Part shown: positions 28,515 to 37,703 of the stretch, in pieces
How positions within the stretch are numbered: position 1 is the first letter of the stretch
Layout of the letters: the number at the start of each line of letters is the position of its first letter
Notes under the pieces: generated by a model
Database searches by the model: none
What the model saw: the letters and a program-made list of their open reading frames with translations, nothing else
What the model was told of the DNA's origin: nothing
Position numbers and translations under genes: made by a program
Assembly (NCBI GenBank): GCA_002394665.1
Contig: DGUL01000001.1
Span: 122,237 to 186,236, forward strand
DNA: 64,000 bases
Direction of reading: 5' to 3'
From: Rickettsiales bacterium UBA4311
GTDB taxonomy: Bacteria; Pseudomonadota; Alphaproteobacteria; Rickettsiales; Deianiraeaceae

Positions 28515-28883
28515 ATGGAAAAAAATCAAGCAATAAACTACGTAAACACTTCCGAAAGCGTGAAACAAGAGTTAAAAACATTTACACAAATAAGAAAAAA
28601 CCTTAAAGAACAAAGACAAAAACTATTAGCAAGCCCAAAGCTTGTCATAGACTACGGGCAAAAAGACATTTATGATTACTTAGTAATAGACAACAAAGAA
28701 CAACGAGAGAAAAGAAAAAATACTATTAAAATAAGATATTTATCAACTGATGATAGCATTTTTGAATTAACTGATAAGAACGGAAAGAAAAAACTCTTCA
28801 AGTTAAATGAAAACAACAAGTACAAAGAATACGATCCAAAAAAAGACCGACAAAATCAACAAAAACAACCAGAACTTCCTTGA
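28515..28883 (+). CDS. Small charged hypothetical protein
   Basis: The 122-residue product is not recognised. It has no signal or membrane helix. Residues 1-45 look helical (ESVKQELKTFTQIRKNLKEQRQKLL); the middle has a beta-rich stretch (IDYGQKDIYDYLVIDN, then IKIRYLSTDDSIFELTDKNGKKKLFKL); the tail is Lys/Gln/Pro-rich. The gene is divergent from the second VirB6-like gene, with 148 bases between the starts, so it could be a secretion-linked small protein, but nothing proves that. Confidence 0.6.
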   Translation: MEKNQAINYVNTSESVKQELKTFTQIRKNLKEQRQKLLASPKLVIDYGQKDIYDYLVIDNKEQREKRKNTIKIRYLSTDDSIFELTDKNGKKKLFKLNENNKYKEYDPKKDRQNQQKQPELP

Positions 28884-29030
28884 TATAAAAGACTATGGAA
28901 CAAAATATTTTGTTGTTGTAAATTTTCAGCAGAACAAACACGCAAAGAAGAGATGAGTAGCGAAATTATCATTTAACCAAAAAATTTTGAATCCATTTCA
29001 ATATTGAAAAATATTTTTCTATATCAAAAG

Positions 29031-29036
29031 TATAAT
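29031..29036 (+). promoter_or_regulatory. -10 box placing tsaC as a near-leaderless message
   Basis: A perfect TATAAT ends 8 bases before the GTG start at 29045. TTGAAA at 29004-29009 is the nearest -35-like hexamer but the 21-base spacer is too long. A start point 6-8 bases after the box would fall on or next to the GTG. Confidence 0.4.
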
Positions 29037-29044
29037 CGTCTTTT

Positions 29045-29701
29045 GTGCGTTCATTGGAAGATAACGAAAAAATTTCAAGTATAACAAAAACAATCAATGA
29101 TGGTCAAATAGTTCTTTTACAAACCGATACTGTTTTTGGACTCGTCTGTCTTGGAAAAAACAAAAACGCCATTGACAGAATAAAGCAAATCAAAAACAGA
29201 AAAAAACCATCATTTGGCTTTTTTGTAAAAAATCTCCAAATTGCAGAAAAATACGCAGTATTCAACGAAATTCAAAGACAGATTTTCACTGCAATCTTCC
29301 CCGGACATTTTACTTTAATACTTCAAGCAACAAACGAGGCAGTAAAGCAAATTCCAAACGATGCACTTGGGACTATGCAAAAAAACGGACAAACAATAAA
29401 AACAATCGGTCTTCGCACTCCAAAAGATGATTTTTGTATAAAATTGCTCTCTAATTTTGACGTTCCACTTTTGGCAACTTCCGCAAACATTTCAGGGCAA
29501 CCAACAGCACAGAAAATTGAAGATATTCCGCAAAGCATTTTGAATTCTGTTGACGCAATTCATTACAATACAAACAATCAGTCAATAGGTCTGGCTTCAA
29601 CGATTGTTGATATAACCGATATAAATGATGTCAAAATAATAAGGCAAGGAAGCGGTGATATAAGCAAAATAAATAAAATCTTACAATCATACAAAAAGTA
29701 A
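29045..29701 (+). CDS. tsaC: L-threonylcarbamoyladenylate synthase TsaC (YrdC/Sua5 domain)
   Basis: The enzyme makes threonylcarbamoyl-AMP for the t6A37 modification of ANN-decoding tRNAs. The YrdC fold is clear: GQIVLLQTDTVFGLVCLG near residue 20, RIKQIKNRKKPSFGFFV, a FPGHFTLIL motif, TIGLRTPKDD and VPLLATSANISGQPTAQ. The length of 218 aa matches the short, TsaC-only form. The start is a GTG; upstream there is only a -10-like box and no ribosome binding site. It begins a run of plus-strand genes with tpiA, the CarA-like gene, uppS and cdsA. Confidence 0.92.
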   Translation: MRSLEDNEKISSITKTINDGQIVLLQTDTVFGLVCLGKNKNAIDRIKQIKNRKKPSFGFFVKNLQIAEKYAVFNEIQRQIFTAIFPGHFTLILQATNEAVKQIPNDALGTMQKNGQTIKTIGLRTPKDDFCIKLLSNFDVPLLATSANISGQPTAQKIEDIPQSILNSVDAIHYNTNNQSIGLASTIVDITDINDVKIIRQGSGDISKINKILQSYKK

Positions 29702-29785
29702 TAGTAATCCAACTGCAAAAAACATAAGGACGAAGCAAACAAAACAACATATTGATTTTTATAAATTTATCACTTTCCTCCTGTT

Positions 29786-30577
29786 GTGGTGGTAGAAACA
29801 GAAAACGACTTTCCTGAAAAAAGTAAAATTATCGTAGCAAATTGGAAAATGTTCGGTAGCTACGACTTTGCTATTGATTACTTCAAAAATCTCTGCGACG
29901 CTATTCTGCCAAGCAATTTTTTATTCATAGTTTGCCCACCATTTCCATACATTGGCGTAGGAACGAGAATAATTGCAGAGCATCAAAACGAGCAAGTCGT
30001 CGTAGGAGCTCAAAATGTATCAAGATTTTCCAAAGTATCCTCGACTGGCGAGATAAGCATTGAGATGCTTGAAGATTGTATGGTTAAAGCCGTAATCATA
30101 GGGCATTCTGAGCGTCGTGCCATTGGCGAAACGGATGAAGTTATTAACAAAAAAATGAAGCTTTTACAAAGCTCCGAAATAGTGCCAATCTTATGTATTG
30201 GAGAAAGCGAACAAGACAAAACAAACGGCAAAACAGAAGAAACATTAAAAAATCAAATTAAGATTGCTTTAAAAGATATCAAGAAACTTGAAAACTTAAT
30301 CATTGCATACGAGCCAGTTTGGGCAATTGGAAGTGGCAAAACCCCAACGCAAAAAGAACTTTCTCAAATATCGGCATACATAAAAACAGAAGTTGAAAAA
30401 GTTTGCAAAGTTGAGAATTTAAACATTTTATACGGCGGTTCCGTTGATAGCAATAACATAAGCGAAATGTTATCCAATGACGACCTTGATGGAGTAATAC
30501 TCGGAGCTTTTGGCAGAGATACAAAAGCATTTTGCGATTTTTTTGAAAATATTGCGAAAAACAGGTGGAAAAAATAA
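29786..30577 (+). CDS. tpiA: Triosephosphate isomerase
   Basis: The enzyme interconverts dihydroxyacetone phosphate and glyceraldehyde 3-phosphate. Catalytic residues are present: Lys21 in ANWKMFG, His near 107 in IGHSERR, Glu near 175 in AYEPVWAIGSGKTPT, and the phosphate loop YGGSVDSNN. The protein is full length (263 aa) and starts with GTG GTG. The gene overlaps the alternative GTG start of the CarA-like gene by 13 bases. Loss of glycolysis is common in Rickettsiales; a tpiA is still useful for glycerol 3-phosphate supply. Confidence 0.96.
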   Translation: MVVETENDFPEKSKIIVANWKMFGSYDFAIDYFKNLCDAILPSNFLFIVCPPFPYIGVGTRIIAEHQNEQVVVGAQNVSRFSKVSSTGEISIEMLEDCMVKAVIIGHSERRAIGETDEVINKKMKLLQSSEIVPILCIGESEQDKTNGKTEETLKNQIKIALKDIKKLENLIIAYEPVWAIGSGKTPTQKELSQISAYIKTEVEKVCKVENLNILYGGSVDSNNISEMLSNDDLDGVILGAFGRDTKAFCDFFENIAKNRWKK

Positions 30578-31788
30578 TCGATATGGACAACTTGTTTGAA
30601 GAAAATGATAAAAGTAAAAAAACAAGAAAAACAAAAAACACTGAAAAAACAGGAGAGGAGAATGAAAACCAAGAACAACCAACAAAAGAAAACAATGCAT
30701 ATTTAATTTTTAAAAATAGCATAAAAATACCAGTAATCGCAACCGGTAAAAAAGGCATTTTTTGCGGATACATATCAGTAATCAACGGAATATTTTCAGT
30801 AGAGCAAATTCAAAAAAATAGTATAGAACAACAAATCTTTACAACTGACAATTGCGATATTCAAGTCGGCAACATAAAATCAAATAAACATATAATTTTT
30901 ATAGGTCAAAACTTCGTCCACAATAAAAAAAAAACGGAAAATCTGAAAAACGCTACTTTCATCACCGGTATAAAAGCATATGAGCTTGCGATAAAAGTAA
31001 AAGATAATGAAAACCCAGCTACAATAAATAACGAAAAATGTTTGATTGTCTTCCCAGAAAAACCGGACGATTTAACAGAAGAAGAAAGCAATAAAATCTA
31101 TAACCTTTTGTCTTCCGATTGCAATTTTTTATACGAACAAAACTTGCTTGAAAATGTAAAATACTTCAAACCTTATTTTTATAAAAATAATATCTCACCT
31201 TATAAATGCATAAAAAGATTACCAATTCATACAAAAAGAAAAAAAGTATTAGTTATTGATTTTGGATGTGCCGATTGCCACAAGGAGATATTAAACAACT
31301 ATTTTAACTGCACATTCTGCCACTACACAGAAACAGCAAGGAGCACATTTTATTTATTTAAGAAAAAAAGAATTGATGGAGTTATAATTCCACCTTCTCT
31401 TGGAGATGCGAGCTTAATCAATCAGGAGGTAAAAGAAGAAATGAAAAAAATTATAGAAAGCAATATTCCAGTTCTTGGTATTGAGTTTGGTGCGGTTTTA
31501 ACAGCCGAGCTTCTTGGATCAACAACAGAAAATACAAGCGAAGAATATTGTTATAATGAACATTTCATAATGAACTATAAACACAAAATGCTCCGAGCAA
31601 GCAAGCTTTTTTATAAAAACATAACCTCATTACCGCAAAGTCTAAACCAAACTTACTTTGATAAAAATAACAATATTGCTGGGTTTTACGACTATCATCA
31701 TAAAAATATTGGCTACAACTTTTCCTTCTGCTTTGATACAGCGGATACAGCAAAACTATTAAACGACTTTTACAAACTTCTAAAATAA
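30565..31788 (+). CDS. CarA-like protein with all amidotransferase catalytic residues replaced
   Basis: The protein follows the plan of the carbamoyl-phosphate synthase small subunit over its whole length. Residues 68-103 (GYISVINGIFSVEQIQ onward to QVGN) align with the CarA GEVVFNTxMTGYQEIL ... IGN region; 132-148 (FITGIKAYELAIKVKDN) with the ISGxDTRALTxxIRxxG region; 227-236 (KVLVIDFGCA) and 270-283 (IDGVIIPPSLGDAS) with the start of the class I glutamine amidotransferase domain. The nucleophile motif GICLGHQ is GIEFGAV (Cys to Glu307), and the HPEA end motif is replaced (FSFCFDTAD), so glutamine hydrolysis is not expected. The first 42 residues are a charged extra. Start GTG 30565 or ATG 30583. 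No carB nearby. Confidence 0.6.
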   Translation: MEKIIDMDNLFEENDKSKKTRKTKNTEKTGEENENQEQPTKENNAYLIFKNSIKIPVIATGKKGIFCGYISVINGIFSVEQIQKNSIEQQIFTTDNCDIQVGNIKSNKHIIFIGQNFVHNKKKTENLKNATFITGIKAYELAIKVKDNENPATINNEKCLIVFPEKPDDLTEEESNKIYNLLSSDCNFLYEQNLLENVKYFKPYFYKNNISPYKCIKRLPIHTKRKKVLVIDFGCADCHKEILNNYFNCTFCHYTETARSTFYLFKKKRIDGVIIPPSLGDASLINQEVKEEMKKIIESNIPVLGIEFGAVLTAELLGSTTENTSEEYCYNEHFIMNYKHKMLRASKLFYKNITSLPQSLNQTYFDKNNNIAGFYDYHHKNIGYNFSFCFDTADTAKLLNDFYKLLK

Positions 31789-31792
31789 CACT

Positions 31793-32518
31793 ATGCCAAC
31801 AAATCAAAATAGAATAAATACCGAAGATCTAACCAATAAACCAAATCATATAGCTTTTATACTTGATGGCAATCGTCGTTGGGCTAAAAAAAACAACCTA
31901 TCACCAAACAAAGGGCACAAAAAAGGAGCTGAAAATATAGAAAATCTTTGCAACTGGTGTATAAAATACGGCATCAAATACTTGACGCTTTATTGCTTAT
32001 CAATAGAAAACTTGAACCGCTCCAAAAACGAGCTAAAATATCTGTTTGCAAGCATAGAAAAGTTTTTATCAAAACAACAAATAGAAGAATACAACAACCG
32101 CGGAATACAAATTTCCGTTGCTGGCGATTTTGACATATTACCAGCTAATACAAAAAAAACTCTGCTTGCAATTAAAAACAATCTACAACACGAGCCAAAA
32201 CTTTTTTTAAAATTATGCATTGGATATAGCGGGCGAAATGAAATAATTAACGCGACAAAAACAATTATAAGACAAAACTTAAAGCCAGAAGATGTAAATG
32301 AAGCAACATTTCAAAAATTTCTTTTTACAAATGACTTCCCTGATGTTGACTTACTGATAAGAACAGGTGGAGATAAAAGAATTAGCAACTTTCTTTTGTG
32401 GAAAATGAGTTATGCGGAATTATATTTTTGCGAGCAATATTTCCCAGAATTTAATGAAGAAAATTTTTTACTTGCATTATATGACTTTAAAAGTAGAATG
32501 AGGCGATATGGGAGATAA
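31793..32518 (+). CDS. uppS: Isoprenyl transferase (undecaprenyl diphosphate synthase)
   Basis: The cis-prenyltransferase builds the C55 lipid carrier for peptidoglycan and other wall polymers. The catalytic motif HIAFILDGNRRWAK has Asp25; later motifs are TLYCLSIENLNRSKNEL, GYSGRNEIINA and the substrate-binding RTGGDKRISNFLLWKMSYAELYF. It is 241 aa, as expected. It begins 4 bases after the CarA-like gene and its end overlaps cdsA by 11 bases, so the genes are translationally coupled. Confidence 0.96.
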   Translation: MPTNQNRINTEDLTNKPNHIAFILDGNRRWAKKNNLSPNKGHKKGAENIENLCNWCIKYGIKYLTLYCLSIENLNRSKNELKYLFASIEKFLSKQQIEEYNNRGIQISVAGDFDILPANTKKTLLAIKNNLQHEPKLFLKLCIGYSGRNEIINATKTIIRQNLKPEDVNEATFQKFLFTNDFPDVDLLIRTGGDKRISNFLLWKMSYAELYFCEQYFPEFNEENFLLALYDFKSRMRRYGR

Positions 32519-33329
32519 GTTTTCCTTAGAAAAATTTAAAGATGTTTCAAAAAAATTGCCTGTTTTTGGAGAAAGGGTTGTTTATTTTTTGAGACTTTTC
32601 TTTTTGATGGCTTTAAAATTCGCTAAAAAACTAACATTCAAATTTAATGATATAAGTATTGAATTAAGAAAAAGAATTTTTACATCTCTGGTCTTTGTAT
32701 TTATTTTGACCTTTTCAATCTTCGTTGGCAGTGTTGTCTACAATCTTTTGATAACCGTCGTTGGAATATCTATGGCTTTTGAGCTTGTAAAAATCAGTAA
32801 AAACATACAAGAAGAAAGAAAAAAGATTTTATCCCGTCGCATTGGGCTTATCTATATTGCAATTTGTTGCTTTTCTTTGATGGTCTCAAGAAGCTTCAAT
32901 CAAGGTTTAAAAATCACAATCTGGATTTTCTTCGTCGTTTGGAGCGTTGATACATTCGCTTATTTGTTTGGCAAAAAATTCGGTAAAGTAAAACTTGCTC
33001 CTGAAATCAGTCCGGGAAAAACATACGAAGGTGCATTTTTTGGCTCCGTCAGCGGTTTATTAGTTGCGATGGTTTTATACAGCTCGTTCTATACAGGACT
33101 TGAAAGCTCTTTTTCAGGAATTAGCTTTTTCATCTTCTCAATTATAGTTGTCGTTTTATCACAACTTGGCGACCTTGCAGAATCGTACGTCAAAAGACTT
33201 TGTTGTGTAAAAGACAGCGGAAAATTCTTACCGGGACACGGAGGCGTTTGCGATAGATTTGATAGCCTTATGTTTGTGGCTCCTTTTGTGTTTTTTATTG
33301 CTTTAATCAATGGTGGAATATTATTCTAA
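32508..33329 (+). CDS. cdsA: Phosphatidate cytidylyltransferase
   Basis: CdsA makes CDP-diacylglycerol, the common precursor of phospholipids. The membrane protein ends with the family signature: ISPGKTYEGAFFGS, then SQLGDLAESYVKRLCCVKDSGKFLPGHGGVCDRFDSLMF. The first about 45 residues are an extra basic stretch before the first helix. It overlaps uppS at its start and the prepilin peptidase-like gene at its end (20 bases). Confidence 0.94.
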   Translation: MGDKFSLEKFKDVSKKLPVFGERVVYFLRLFFLMALKFAKKLTFKFNDISIELRKRIFTSLVFVFILTFSIFVGSVVYNLLITVVGISMAFELVKISKNIQEERKKILSRRIGLIYIAICCFSLMVSRSFNQGLKITIWIFFVVWSVDTFAYLFGKKFGKVKLAPEISPGKTYEGAFFGSVSGLLVAMVLYSSFYTGLESSFSGISFFIFSIIVVVLSQLGDLAESYVKRLCCVKDSGKFLPGHGGVCDRFDSLMFVAPFVFFIALINGGILF

Positions 33330-34041
33330 TATCATAATGCGAGTGGCAATTTTCTTTTATGCACTATGGTGCGGTGGGCTTGCTACAACAATATTTAATC
33401 GCATACCAAACGAAATTCCTATTGGCCCAACACACAAACCAAGGTGCAACAACTGCGGACACAATATTAGTTTTAAATACTTCTTTCCAATTCTTGGCTA
33501 TTTTTTAAGCAATGGAAAATGCATTAAATGCGGAATGAAAATTCCAAGGATTTACTTACTTATAGAGTTGTCAATTACTCTTTACATTGTTTTGCTTTCT
33601 CTTACTTTTGACATTTTTGAAGAAGAATTTATTGCAACATCGCTCTACGGAGCTTTTGTTATAACTATGATGTTTATAATCATAAAACACAAAAAATTTA
33701 AAGCTCGCCTTGTCTGGATGCTTGCATCTTTCACAACCGCATATCTTGGTTATAGCCATAACTTACCAAAAGCAATTGACTTATTCACCAGCGGAGTCCT
33801 GGCTTACGGCTCACTTTTTTTAATAAAAAAAATTATAAAACTTGAACCAGAAGAATTTAAAACCTGTATCATCTCACTTATTCCTTTTGGAATTTTAAAA
33901 AACTTTATAGTCGCATTTGTTGCCATTGCATTATTTTTGATAAATAAAACACGTTTTAAAAAATACACAAACAAACTTAAAAATGATAAATTTGTTTTCG
34001 TTATCCTCGTCCTATCGCTCATTGCAACATTTATTAGATAA
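33310..34041 (+). CDS. Prepilin peptidase-like protein lacking the catalytic aspartates
   Basis: The N-terminal part is a clear PilD-type domain: FNRIPNEIPIGP, then the four-Cys zinc motif (C46, C49, C71, C74) in PRCNNCGHNISFKYFFPILGYFLSNGKCIKCG, then PRIYLLIELSIT. The A24 peptidase part has the usual hydrophobic helices, but the first catalytic Asp is absent from the region ITMMFIIIKHKKF, and GxGD is replaced by a run aligned as LEPEEFK. Peptidase activity is therefore doubtful. Start ATG 33310 (overlapping cdsA) or ATG 33337. Confidence 0.8.
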   Translation: MVEYYSNIIMRVAIFFYALWCGGLATTIFNRIPNEIPIGPTHKPRCNNCGHNISFKYFFPILGYFLSNGKCIKCGMKIPRIYLLIELSITLYIVLLSLTFDIFEEEFIATSLYGAFVITMMFIIIKHKKFKARLVWMLASFTTAYLGYSHNLPKAIDLFTSGVLAYGSLFLIKKIIKLEPEEFKTCIISLIPFGILKNFIVAFVAIALFLINKTRFKKYTNKLKNDKFVFVILVLSLIATFIR

Positions 34042-34567
34042 GCAAATACCCATCTGCCAAAACAAAAATAAAAAACAGAAAATTTAAGATAACAACCAAA
34101 CAGAAAATAGTCAAACTATAATACTTTTCGCAATACAGATAAAAAAACCATTACACGGCCAAGCAATACTTATAACATAAATAAAATAATTATCAGCCCA
34201 ATAAACAAGCAAAAAAAACGAAGAAAAGAAAATACACAAAATCCCTCAACGAAATCAAGCACAACACCAGCCTTCTATCAAGACAATTTAATAAATCAAT
34301 AACACAAAAAACAACATCAATGTAAGAAGAAACAAAACAAAAAAAATAGCCACTCAAAAAAGCAAACAAAATAAAGAAAAAAAACAAAGCTCCTTCAAAA
34401 ACCCGATAAGATGCAGAAAATGATATTTTTTTAAATAAAACAATCTTTAAACAGAAAAAAAACCCCCTCAACAAGTTTTTGCAAAAACTGACAAACTTAC
34501 CTTTTAGACAAATTCATTTTTTAACTATTATCTTTTAATCCTCTGTAATTCTCTGTTTTTTAATTCC
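34042..34567. other. Intergenic stretch with no convincing gene
   Basis: These 526 bases separate the convergent prepilin peptidase-like gene and tyrS. They are very A-rich on the plus strand. A 93-codon minus-strand frame (34193-34474, TTG start) would encode an almost wholly hydrophobic Phe-rich peptide and is more likely a consequence of the A-rich composition. A 16-base perfect palindrome lies at 34474-34489. I see no RNA gene. Confidence 0.6.
34474..34489. repeat. 16-base perfect palindrome
   Basis: AGTTTTTGCAAAAACT reads the same on both strands. It lies in the spacer beyond tyrS. It might be a protein-binding site or a chance product of A/T runs. Confidence 0.5.
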
Positions 34568-35797
34568 TTATTTCTTAATTTTCACCAAAAACTTCCGCTT
34601 TTTTCCAACACTCAAAACACCATCGTTGGAAAAATTAAAATCCTTCGTCAAAACCTCGTCATCAAATTTTACTCCATTTCCTTCAAGCAGTCTTCTTGCT
34701 TCTCCATTTGATTTACAAACCGAACCATTTACAAGCACCTCAATAATATTTTGCCCGTCCGCAACTTCAAGTTTGTCGGCAATCTCCCTTTTTGAAGCCT
34801 TTAAAGCCTCTTCTTCTCCTCTGCAAATTTTTGTCGCCTCAAACGCTAATACTTCTTTTACTTTATTCAACTCCTCACCTTTTAGATTTTCAAACTTCTT
34901 TATTTCTTCAATTGACAAATCCGTGAAAATCTTCAAAAACTTCACAACATCAGCATCCGAGCAATCACGGAAATATTGAAAATAGTCATAACTTGATAAT
35001 CTATCGGCACGCAACCAAACCGCTCCGCCAGCTGTTTTCCCCATCTTTGTTCCATCGCTTTTTGTTAATAAATTCAAAGTAATCCCAAAAACATTTACCT
35101 CATCCTCGTTTGCAACCTTTCTATTATCAACGGCCTTTCTTCTTATCAACTCGCAACCTTGAATTATATTTCCCCACTGATCACTCCCACCAACTTGAAT
35201 ATTGCAACCAAAATTGTTATTCAAATAGTAAAAATCATATCCTTGAATAAGCATATAATTAAACTCAAAAAAGGTATATGGCAAATTATTATCCAAGCGA
35301 CGGCGAACAATTTCCATATTTACCATTTTATTTATAGTAAAACAAGTTCCAATTTCTCGCAAAAACCAAATATAATTTATATTCAAAAGCCAATCCGCGT
35401 TATCTATTAACATTAAATTATCAACAAATTCTCCCTCTTTTTGAGCCGTTAAATCCCTGTTAAAAATCTGCGACAAACATTGTTTTATTCCCAGCTTATT
35501 CGTTGAGATTTGTTCGTCGCTCAACATTTTTCTCATTTCGTTTTTATCACTTGGATCGCCTATCTTTGTAGTTCCGCCACCAAGCACAATAATAACGCGA
35601 TGCCCACGAGCCAAAACCCTCCTCATAAACATCAATGGCATCAAATGCCCGGCGTGCAAACTGTCAGCTGTTAAATCCATTCCAACATAAAACGTTTGTT
35701 TCTTTCTCTCCATTAAATCACTTAAAGCTTCAAAATTTGTGCAATCTTTTATAAAACCAAGTTCTTTAAGCTCTTCAAGCAATGTCATAAAAAACAC
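34568..35797 (-). CDS. tyrS: Tyrosyl-tRNA synthetase
   Basis: The class I synthetase charges tRNA-Tyr. The HIGH motif is LHAGHL (near residues 47-50), the tyrosine pocket region is YDFYYLNNNFGCNIQVGGSDQWGNIIQG, and the KMSKS loop is KMGKT (near residue 252). A C-terminal S4-like RNA-binding domain has NGEARRLLEGNGVKFDDEVL. The length of 409 aa is normal. It is last in the minus-strand run that starts with the ribosomal cluster, 65 bases after the M23 peptidase gene. Confidence 0.96.
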   Translation of the reverse strand: MFFMTLLEELKELGFIKDCTNFEALSDLMERKKQTFYVGMDLTADSLHAGHLMPLMFMRRVLARGHRVIIVLGGGTTKIGDPSDKNEMRKMLSDEQISTNKLGIKQCLSQIFNRDLTAQKEGEFVDNLMLIDNADWLLNINYIWFLREIGTCFTINKMVNMEIVRRRLDNNLPYTFFEFNYMLIQGYDFYYLNNNFGCNIQVGGSDQWGNIIQGCELIRRKAVDNRKVANEDEVNVFGITLNLLTKSDGTKMGKTAGGAVWLRADRLSSYDYFQYFRDCSDADVVKFLKIFTDLSIEEIKKFENLKGEELNKVKEVLAFEATKICRGEEEALKASKREIADKLEVADGQNIIEVLVNGSVCKSNGEARRLLEGNGVKFDDEVLTKDFNFSNDGVLSVGKKRKFLVKIKK

Positions 35798-35862
35798 AAT
35801 GTTGAAAAAAAAACGAAATAATAATCAAATTGAATTCATTCAGTCAAAACCAACTCTTTGCA

Positions 35863-37272
35863 CTAATTCTTTTTTAAAGATTTTCCACTTATTAATGCGT
35901 CTATTTCTCTAACCCTCGCTATAAATTCCTCCTTATATTCCTTTGGTAATGATTTTGAAGAAGTCATTTTTACACTACTTGGATTTATATGTTTGCCATA
36001 TCTCATAACCTCATAATGTAAATGCGGACCAGTTGCCAACCCTGTCATACCGACATAACCAATTACCTGCCTCTGCGAAACTCTCTGTCCGACTTTTACC
36101 TTTCCAATACGGCTCATATGTGCGTACCTTGTTGAATACTCACGATTATGCCTTATAGTCACATACTTTCCATAGGCCTTATGGTTTAAAACAACCTCCG
36201 CAACAACGCCGTCGCCTGATGCATAAATCGGTGTTCCCTGCGGAACGGCCATATCCACGCCTGTATGTGCTTTTGTGTATCCCAAAATTGGATGCTTTCT
36301 CTTTGGATTAAATTTACTCGTAATCCTTGCTCCGTCAACAGGAGTTTTTAACAATGTTCTTTTAATACTCCTGCCATTTCTATCGTAATATTCCCCACGA
36401 AAACTAAAAATCTCAAACTTCTTGCCCCTCAAAATAAGGTTTGAATAAATAGCCTTCTCCTTAATTACATCGCCGTCGCCATCAACAACTTTATCCAGAA
36501 CAAAAGAAAACTTATCTCCCTTTTGAATATCACGTTGAAAATCAATTAAAAACGCATATTCGTTCAAAATATTCAGCAATGTCCCAGTTTTTATATCACC
36601 AGACAACGCATCCTGAAATAAACTATTTGAAATCGTCCCATTTATTACGTGAGACTGAATGGTTGTTTTCGGTCTTTCTATATGCAGACGATAATTATCA
36701 TCAACACGACTTATATTGTATTTCGAACCATTTGGGAATTTAAAATACATTTCCTTTATTACTCTATTTTCTCGTATATCGTAAACATCCGGTCCGATAT
36801 GCTTATTTACTTTTCTTTTATAAGGAACCTTTTTAAAGCTATAACTGACAAAAATCTCCTGCCCATCCTTAACATTCCTGAAATCAATTTTACCGACCAA
36901 TGTACCTATAATCTCATTTGCATTTTTAGAATCAAAACCATTTCGCAACAAAGAAGAATAAAGATTTTCTCCAAAACGCAAAGTTATTTTTATACTTGCT
37001 TCACCAAACAAACCACTCTCTTTTGAAGCCCCAGCTATCTTATCAAGCTGAACGGCACGAGTATTCTTTGAAAGAAAGTCATCCCCACTATATGTGGCAA
37101 TAAAGGCATCAAAAAAAAAAACCTTAAAACAAAAATAACAAAACAAAACGCCAAATACAACGCCAAGTAAAAAAAATAAAAAATACTTCACAACAAAGGC
37201 GTCCAGCTTTACAAAATAAGAACGAAGAAAAGCAAAAAACTTAACAATTTTATCTAAACAACTCTCCCTCAT
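35863..37272 (-). CDS. M23 family peptidoglycan endopeptidase
   Basis: A single TM helix (about residues 28-52) places the protein in the periplasm. An OapA/LysM-like region follows (ITLRFGENLYSSLLRNGFDSKNANEIIGTL), then the LytM/M23 zinc peptidase domain: HTGVDMAVPQGTPIYASGDGVV (zinc ligands His and Asp near residues 333-337), YAHMSRIGKVKVGQRV and the GPHLHYEV motif. All metal ligands are present, so it is probably active on peptide cross-links. It begins 16 bases after rplQ on the same strand. Confidence 0.93.
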   Translation of the reverse strand: MRESCLDKIVKFFAFLRSYFVKLDAFVVKYFLFFLLGVVFGVLFCYFCFKVFFFDAFIATYSGDDFLSKNTRAVQLDKIAGASKESGLFGEASIKITLRFGENLYSSLLRNGFDSKNANEIIGTLVGKIDFRNVKDGQEIFVSYSFKKVPYKRKVNKHIGPDVYDIRENRVIKEMYFKFPNGSKYNISRVDDNYRLHIERPKTTIQSHVINGTISNSLFQDALSGDIKTGTLLNILNEYAFLIDFQRDIQKGDKFSFVLDKVVDGDGDVIKEKAIYSNLILRGKKFEIFSFRGEYYDRNGRSIKRTLLKTPVDGARITSKFNPKRKHPILGYTKAHTGVDMAVPQGTPIYASGDGVVAEVVLNHKAYGKYVTIRHNREYSTRYAHMSRIGKVKVGQRVSQRQVIGYVGMTGLATGPHLHYEVMRYGKHINPSSVKMTSSKSLPKEYKEEFIARVREIDALISGKSLKKN

Positions 37273-37288
37273 TTAAAAAAAATGAAGA

Positions 37289-37636
37289 TTAAAATACAAA
37301 CTCAACAGTTGCGATTTCACCAGAATCTCCGTACCTCTGCCAATTTTTCGTTATTCTCGTATAACCACCTTTTCTATCAGACATCTTGCTGGCAATTTCA
37401 TAAATATTACTCACACTCTCCTTATTTAAGCGAGCAATAAAATAACGGGTATTGGATAGGTTCTTTTCCTTCGCTCTCGTAATCATCTTTTCCAACAAAG
37501 GAACAAAAACTTTCGCTTTCGCCAATGTAGTTTGAACCTTACCGCATTTCAACATTGAAATCATTAAATTTCTAATAACCGCACTCCTTTGAGAAGAAGG
37601 CATATTCAAAGTCTTTTTACCAACCCCGTGTCTCAT
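37289..37636 (-). CDS. rplQ: 50S ribosomal protein L17
   Basis: The 115-residue protein opens MRHGVGKKTLNMPSSQRSAVIRNLM, typical of L17, and ends KNWQRYGDSGEIATVEFV. It follows rpoA as in most bacteria, closing the alpha-operon part of the cluster. Confidence 0.96.
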   Translation of the reverse strand: MRHGVGKKTLNMPSSQRSAVIRNLMISMLKCGKVQTTLAKAKVFVPLLEKMITRAKEKNLSNTRYFIARLNKESVSNIYEIASKMSDRKGGYTRITKNWQRYGDSGEIATVEFVF

Positions 37637-37703
37637 AAAAATAAGAAAATAAAACTACAAAATAATCAAAATAGCAAAACAAAAAGCTCAAACTACTATT
37701 CAA

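Noticed and set aside
34193..34474. 93-codon hydrophobic frame between the prepilin peptidase-like gene and tyrS
   Set aside because: Almost only Phe, Leu, Ile, Val and Cys, TTG start, in A-rich spacer DNA; probably a composition effect.
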